Origin: Thermoproteota archaeon
GTDB lineage: Archaea > Thermoproteota > Nitrososphaeria > Nitrososphaerales > Nitrosopumilaceae
Assembly (NCBI GenBank): GCA_003352285.1
Contig: QQVN01000003.1
Coordinates: forward strand, 62,001 to 126,000
Length of the DNA: 64,000 bases
Reading direction: 5' to 3'
Shown here: positions 60,711-64,000 of the stretch, in pieces
Layout: each line of letters starts with the position of its first letter
Position numbering within the stretch: the first letter of the stretch is position 1
Notes under the pieces: model-generated
What the model was told of the DNA's origin: nothing
Databases searched by the model: none
The model's input: only the letters and a program-made list of their open reading frames with translations
Position numbers and translations under genes: made by a program

Positions 60711-61568
60711 CTATTTTTTATCAATTACATTAACCATGGAAGTCAATTTCTTGTAGGAATTTTCTAGATTAACGTTTTCAGATAAACGCTCTTGACACGC
60801 TTTAACATAATTGATTACTTCTTCGGATTTTGCTTCTTGAACTGCAGTAAGTAATCTGCCGATGTCCTTCCAAAACTCCTCTGCAAATTTCCTTATCTCT
60901 GGATTAGAAATGATTGTCTCAATTAGTTCCGGTGATTCTGTAAGAATACTTTCTGCAAGAATTTTCTGGGCCTTAAATGTAGTTCCTGACATCTTTTCTG
61001 TCAAATTTATCTTATCATCTTTTGATATGATATTTGCAAAAACTAAATTCACAAGGTGTGTTAATCCTAAAATGACTGCAATTTTTTTATCATGTTCGTT
61101 TGCATCAATTGTTACGAAATTTGCTCCTTTGAACAGTGATTTAGCAACTTCGAGCTCTTTCTTTGCATCTTTAACAGGAACTGAAATGATGTTTTGATTA
61201 GTAATTTTTTTTGCTCCTGGTCCAAACATTGGATGTATGCAAATTGGGTTAATTTTAGCTGGTATCTTTAACAAAGCAGAAATAGTCTTTGCTTTTTGTG
61301 ATGATATTTCAATTAGATATGTTCCTCTTTTCATCTCTTTGGCTATGAGGCGAATGATTTCTGGTGTTCTTCTTGTGGGTGTACATAGCATTACATAGTC
61401 TGCACTTAAAACTGCTCCAACAAGTGAATCTGATTTTATTATGGCCTTGCCAGGAATCTTATTTTCAGAATCATGACCTGTTACTTCAAAGTCTTGTGAG
61501 AGAAAATATTTTGAGAACCATTGCCCCATTTGACCTCCCGCACCAATTATTGTAATCTTTTTTTTCAT
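60711..61568 (-). CDS. tyrA: Prephenate (arogenate) dehydrogenase
   Basis: NAD(P)-dependent oxidative decarboxylation towards tyrosine. It has a Rossmann fold opening ITIIGAGGQMGQWFSKYF, VMLCTPTRRTPEII, CIHPMFGPGA with the catalytic histidine region, and VTIDANEHDKKIAVILGLTH (core). It is 285 residues. The start overlaps the chorismate mutase-aminotransferase stop by ATGA, so the two act in sequence. Prephenate or arogenate specificity is not clear. Confidence 0.9.
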   Translation of the reverse strand: MKKKITIIGAGGQMGQWFSKYFLSQDFEVTGHDSENKIPGKAIIKSDSLVGAVLSADYVMLCTPTRRTPEIIRLIAKEMKRGTYLIEISSQKAKTISALLKIPAKINPICIHPMFGPGAKKITNQNIISVPVKDAKKELEVAKSLFKGANFVTIDANEHDKKIAVILGLTHLVNLVFANIISKDDKINLTEKMSGTTFKAQKILAESILTESPELIETIISNPEIRKFAEEFWKDIGRLLTAVQEAKSEEVINYVKACQERLSENVNLENSYKKLTSMVNVIDKK

Positions 61569-62935
61569 ATTTTTCCTCTTAGTCTATGATCGAGTATATC
61601 CATGCCTTCCATTAGTGTCTTTTCGTCTCTACAAGCAGAAAGTCTAATGAAGTCCTTATAATCTCCAAAACCTTGTCCTGGAGCTACTGCTAGACCTAAT
61701 TCTAGTAATTCATTGGCAAATTTAATTCCATCAAAACCATCTTTTTTTACCCTGGCAAATACATACATCGCACCATCTGGCTCTACAAACTCTAACCCTA
61801 ATTCTTTGGATTTTTTACTCAAAGCCATAATACGCGATTTGATAATTCTTGAGTTCTCACTGGTATCCTCGTTGAGTGAGCGTAAGGCTACATACTGCAT
61901 GGGCTCTGAGACATTTGTAAGGGATAAAGCCTGAAGTCGTGACATTTGCTCAATGATTCCTTTACTAGCAATTGTATATCCTATTCGAAAACCTGTCATA
62001 GCATGAGATTTTGAGAATGATTGGGTTACGATACTTTTTTCATAGTTATACTCTAAAACACTTTTCCATTCTTTGAATGAATATTCTGAGTAAATTTCAT
62101 CGCTAAGAACATACAAATTATTTTTCTTTGCAATTTGAATAATTTGATCCTGAATCTTGGTTGGAAGAATTTTTCCAGTTGGGTTGTTTGGATAATTTAG
62201 CACAATCATTTTTGTGTTTGAATTTATTGCGTCTTCAATCTGTTTGATTGATGGCTCCCAATTGTTTTCTAACGTTGTTTTGATAGTTCTAACCTTTACC
62301 CCAGCATTTAGGGCACAATCTTTGTATGCTGGCCATGCAGGTTCCAACACAATTAACTCATCTCCTGGATTCAGTAATGTACTGATTGCAAGAAAAATAG
62401 AAAATCGTGCACCTGGACTGACTAAAACATTATCTAAAGTTATAGATTGGTTGAATTCTCTGGAATTTTTCTGAGCAATCTCTTTTCTAAACTCTGGCAT
62501 TCCTTGTGCCTGTCCATATTTTACAAATCCCTTGTCGTACACTTCGTCTAATGCATTTTTAACAATTTTTGGTGGCATAAAATCTGGTTCACCAACTTCC
62601 ATATGGATAATTTTTTCTCCTTTTTCTTCCATCTCTTTTGCTTTTAGAAATATCGATAGATGCGTTTGTTTGTCAGTTGACTGCACTCTTACTGATTCAT
62701 TTAATAAGAAATTCAGATACTTTGATGCTAATTTTTCATCTAATTGTAATTCTTTAGATAGTGAAAGTACTTTTTTCCTTAGATCTCCTTCTCTACTCTC
62801 GTCTGTGACGCTAATTCCTAAGCTTTTCTTGACTTGGCCAATTTCTTTTGCAATTTCGGTTCTCTTCTTTAGAAGTCTAATCATTTCTAGAGTAATCTCT
62901 TCCATTTGATTACGAAGGTTGTCGATGTCTGCCAT
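61565..62935 (-). CDS. Chorismate mutase fused to class I aminotransferase
   Basis: A 456-residue fusion. Residues 1-85 form an AroQ-type helical chorismate mutase (LRNQMEEITLEMIRLLKKR, AKEIGQVKKSLG). Residues 90-456 form a fold-type I PLP aminotransferase with MEVGEPDFMPP, NYPNNPTGK, DEIYSEYSF, the PLP lysine in SFSKSHAMTGFRIGY and the substrate Arg in DFIRLSACR. It would make prephenate and transaminate prephenate or its keto product. Placed between aroC and tyrA. Confidence 0.93.
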   Translation of the reverse strand: MADIDNLRNQMEEITLEMIRLLKKRTEIAKEIGQVKKSLGISVTDESREGDLRKKVLSLSKELQLDEKLASKYLNFLLNESVRVQSTDKQTHLSIFLKAKEMEEKGEKIIHMEVGEPDFMPPKIVKNALDEVYDKGFVKYGQAQGMPEFRKEIAQKNSREFNQSITLDNVLVSPGARFSIFLAISTLLNPGDELIVLEPAWPAYKDCALNAGVKVRTIKTTLENNWEPSIKQIEDAINSNTKMIVLNYPNNPTGKILPTKIQDQIIQIAKKNNLYVLSDEIYSEYSFKEWKSVLEYNYEKSIVTQSFSKSHAMTGFRIGYTIASKGIIEQMSRLQALSLTNVSEPMQYVALRSLNEDTSENSRIIKSRIMALSKKSKELGLEFVEPDGAMYVFARVKKDGFDGIKFANELLELGLAVAPGQGFGDYKDFIRLSACRDEKTLMEGMDILDHRLRGKI

Positions 62936-62938
62936 GCT

Positions 62939-64000
62939 CTATAGAATTGGTTTGATGAAACCGCCTTGTAACGCATGATCTGCAATGGTTAATGCAACTA
63001 AAGAATCCACAACTGGTGGCGCCCGTGGTACAACACATGGATCATGTCTTCCCTTAACTTGCAATGTAGCAGGTTTCTTTGATTTGATATCTACTGTAGA
63101 TTGTTTCATGGAAATTGATGATGCTGGTTTGAAAGCAATTCTTAGAACAATTGGCATTCCATTTGACAATCCTCCTAAAATTCCTCCAGAGTTGTTAGTT
63201 TTTGTAACTATTTTACCTCTTTTGATAGTGTAAAGATCATTATTTTTTGAACCAAAACTGGTTGCTCCTTCAAATCCTGAACCAAATTCAACACCCTTTA
63301 CTGATGGAATTGAAAACACTGCCTTGCTGATTTCTGATTCTAATGAGCTAAAGATTGGTTCTCCGATTCCAACTGGAAGGTTAGTGGTAATTGATTCTAT
63401 TATTCCTCCTAATGAATCTCCTTTCTTTCTTGCTTCCAAAATTGAATTCTTCATTTTTTTAGCAATCTTTTCATCAGGACATCTGACATCATTTGAATAA
63501 ATCGAACGTAACATCTTTGATGTGATTTCTTTATCGGTTTTTATCTTCCCAATTTGCACTGTAAAAGAATTTGTTTCAACTCCGAGTGAAACTTTTAGAA
63601 GCTTTCGTGCAATTGCTCCGCCCATCACATGCGTTGCAGTCAATCTTCCAGAAAATCTTCCTCCTCCTCGATGATCATTGAACTTTTTGTATTTGATCAT
63701 AGCTGGATAATCCGAATGACCTGGACGTAATTTTGTAACTAGATTTTCATAATCTTTTGAATTCTGATCTTTATTCCAAATTATCATTGTAATTGGTGCA
63801 CCTGTAGTGTATCCTCTGAAAACTCCTGAAATAATTTCCACTTGATCTCCTTCTTTTCTTTGTGTAGTGATTATTGATTGTCCTGGCCGTCTGTAATCTA
63901 ACATTTTCTGAATGTCCTTTTCTTCTAGCTCCAAACCTGCTGGACATCCGTCTAAAACTGCACCAATACATTTACCATGACTTTCACCAAAACTTGTTAG
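62939..64000 (-). CDS. aroC: Chorismate synthase (5' end cut by window edge)
   Basis: Converts EPSP to chorismate using reduced flavin. The frame continues to the very end of the window, giving 353 visible residues that begin LTSFGESHGKCIG, so only about ten N-terminal residues are missing; the first in-window ATG-like start would wrongly drop 22 residues. Family motifs are SFGESHG, RRPGQS, DHRGGGRFSGR, GGILGGLSNGMP and RHDPCVVPRA. It heads the chain aroC, chorismate mutase-aminotransferase, tyrA, Nudix. Confidence 0.95.
   Translation of the reverse strand, partial: LTSFGESHGKCIGAVLDGCPAGLELEEKDIQKMLDYRRPGQSIITTQRKEGDQVEIISGVFRGYTTGAPITMIIWNKDQNSKDYENLVTKLRPGHSDYPAMIKYKKFNDHRGGGRFSGRLTATHVMGGAIARKLLKVSLGVETNSFTVQIGKIKTDKEITSKMLRSIYSNDVRCPDEKIAKKMKNSILEARKKGDSLGGIIESITTNLPVGIGEPIFSSLESEISKAVFSIPSVKGVEFGSGFEGATSFGSKNNDLYTIKRGKIVTKTNNSGGILGGLSNGMPIVLRIAFKPASSISMKQSTVDIKSKKPATLQVKGRHDPCVVPRAPPVVDSLVALTIADHALQGGFIKPIL

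Overview
The window is AT-rich archaeal DNA from an ammonia-oxidising-type Nitrososphaerota (Thaumarchaeota), most like the marine/sediment Nitrosopumilaceae (inference). The evidence is a TFB, SRP19/SRP54, Gar1, aIF5A, Pus10, eukaryote-type ribosomal proteins S8e, S24e and S27ae, ScpA/ScpB, tRNAs with introns after position 37, many TTG/GTG starts, and TATA boxes about 20-31 nt before start codons (leaderless mRNAs). An archaellin gene suggests a motile relative such as Nitrosarchaeum. The window looks like ordinary chromosome: no insertion sequence, prophage or CRISPR array was seen.

Layout. 1-4.2 kb: a cut-off gene, an archaellin, a PRC-barrel protein, a 36-residue zinc-ribbon protein and an ABC exporter pair. 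4.3-9.1 kb: one very large secreted protein (NHL propeller, 15 HYR domains, RTX-type calcium repeats). 9.2-13.3 kb: inorganic ion handling, with a PiT phosphate permease and its DUF47 partner, an SbtA-like bicarbonate transporter with an SbtB-like PII protein, ArsC and an aquaporin. 13.4-17.1 kb: hemL-hemC-cobA-hemD. 17.2-22.4 kb: SUF iron-sulfur operon. 22.4-29.8 kb: PGK, PAP2, an H1-like lysine-rich protein, PAC2, an OB-fold SSB, tRNA-Leu and small proteins. 29.8-39.5 kb: hemB, a DUF432/MscS group, hemA-precorrin-2 dehydrogenase, a fused siroheme decarboxylase and a Cld/HemQ-family operon. 39.6-43.8 kb: SufC, TFB, Gar1, SRP19, S8e, ScpB, ScpA. 43.9-54.4 kb: ADH, a TPR-receiver protein, an Lrp regulator, tRNA-Tyr, aIF5A, a box C/D RNA, Dph6, SRP54, Pus10, ribosomal proteins and ApgM. 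54.6-64 kb: GalT-like, sugar nucleotidyltransferase, thiamine genes (ThiD-ThiN, ThiC) and an aromatic amino acid operon ending in chorismate synthase cut by the window edge.

How the genes fit together. Three separated blocks carry tetrapyrrole synthesis from glutamyl-tRNA to siroheme (HemA, HemL, HemB, HemC, HemD, SUMT, precorrin-2 dehydrogenase) and on to didecarboxysiroheme (AhbAB fusion). A chlorite-dismutase-family protein nearby is a candidate for the last heme step. PGK and ApgM serve gluconeogenesis. Bicarbonate uptake by SbtA would suit autotrophy based on biotin carboxylases. The most notable find is a previously unmarked 65-nt box C/D RNA directly after aIF5A. Its D guide matches an elongator tRNA-Met anticodon loop and places the methyl group exactly on C34.
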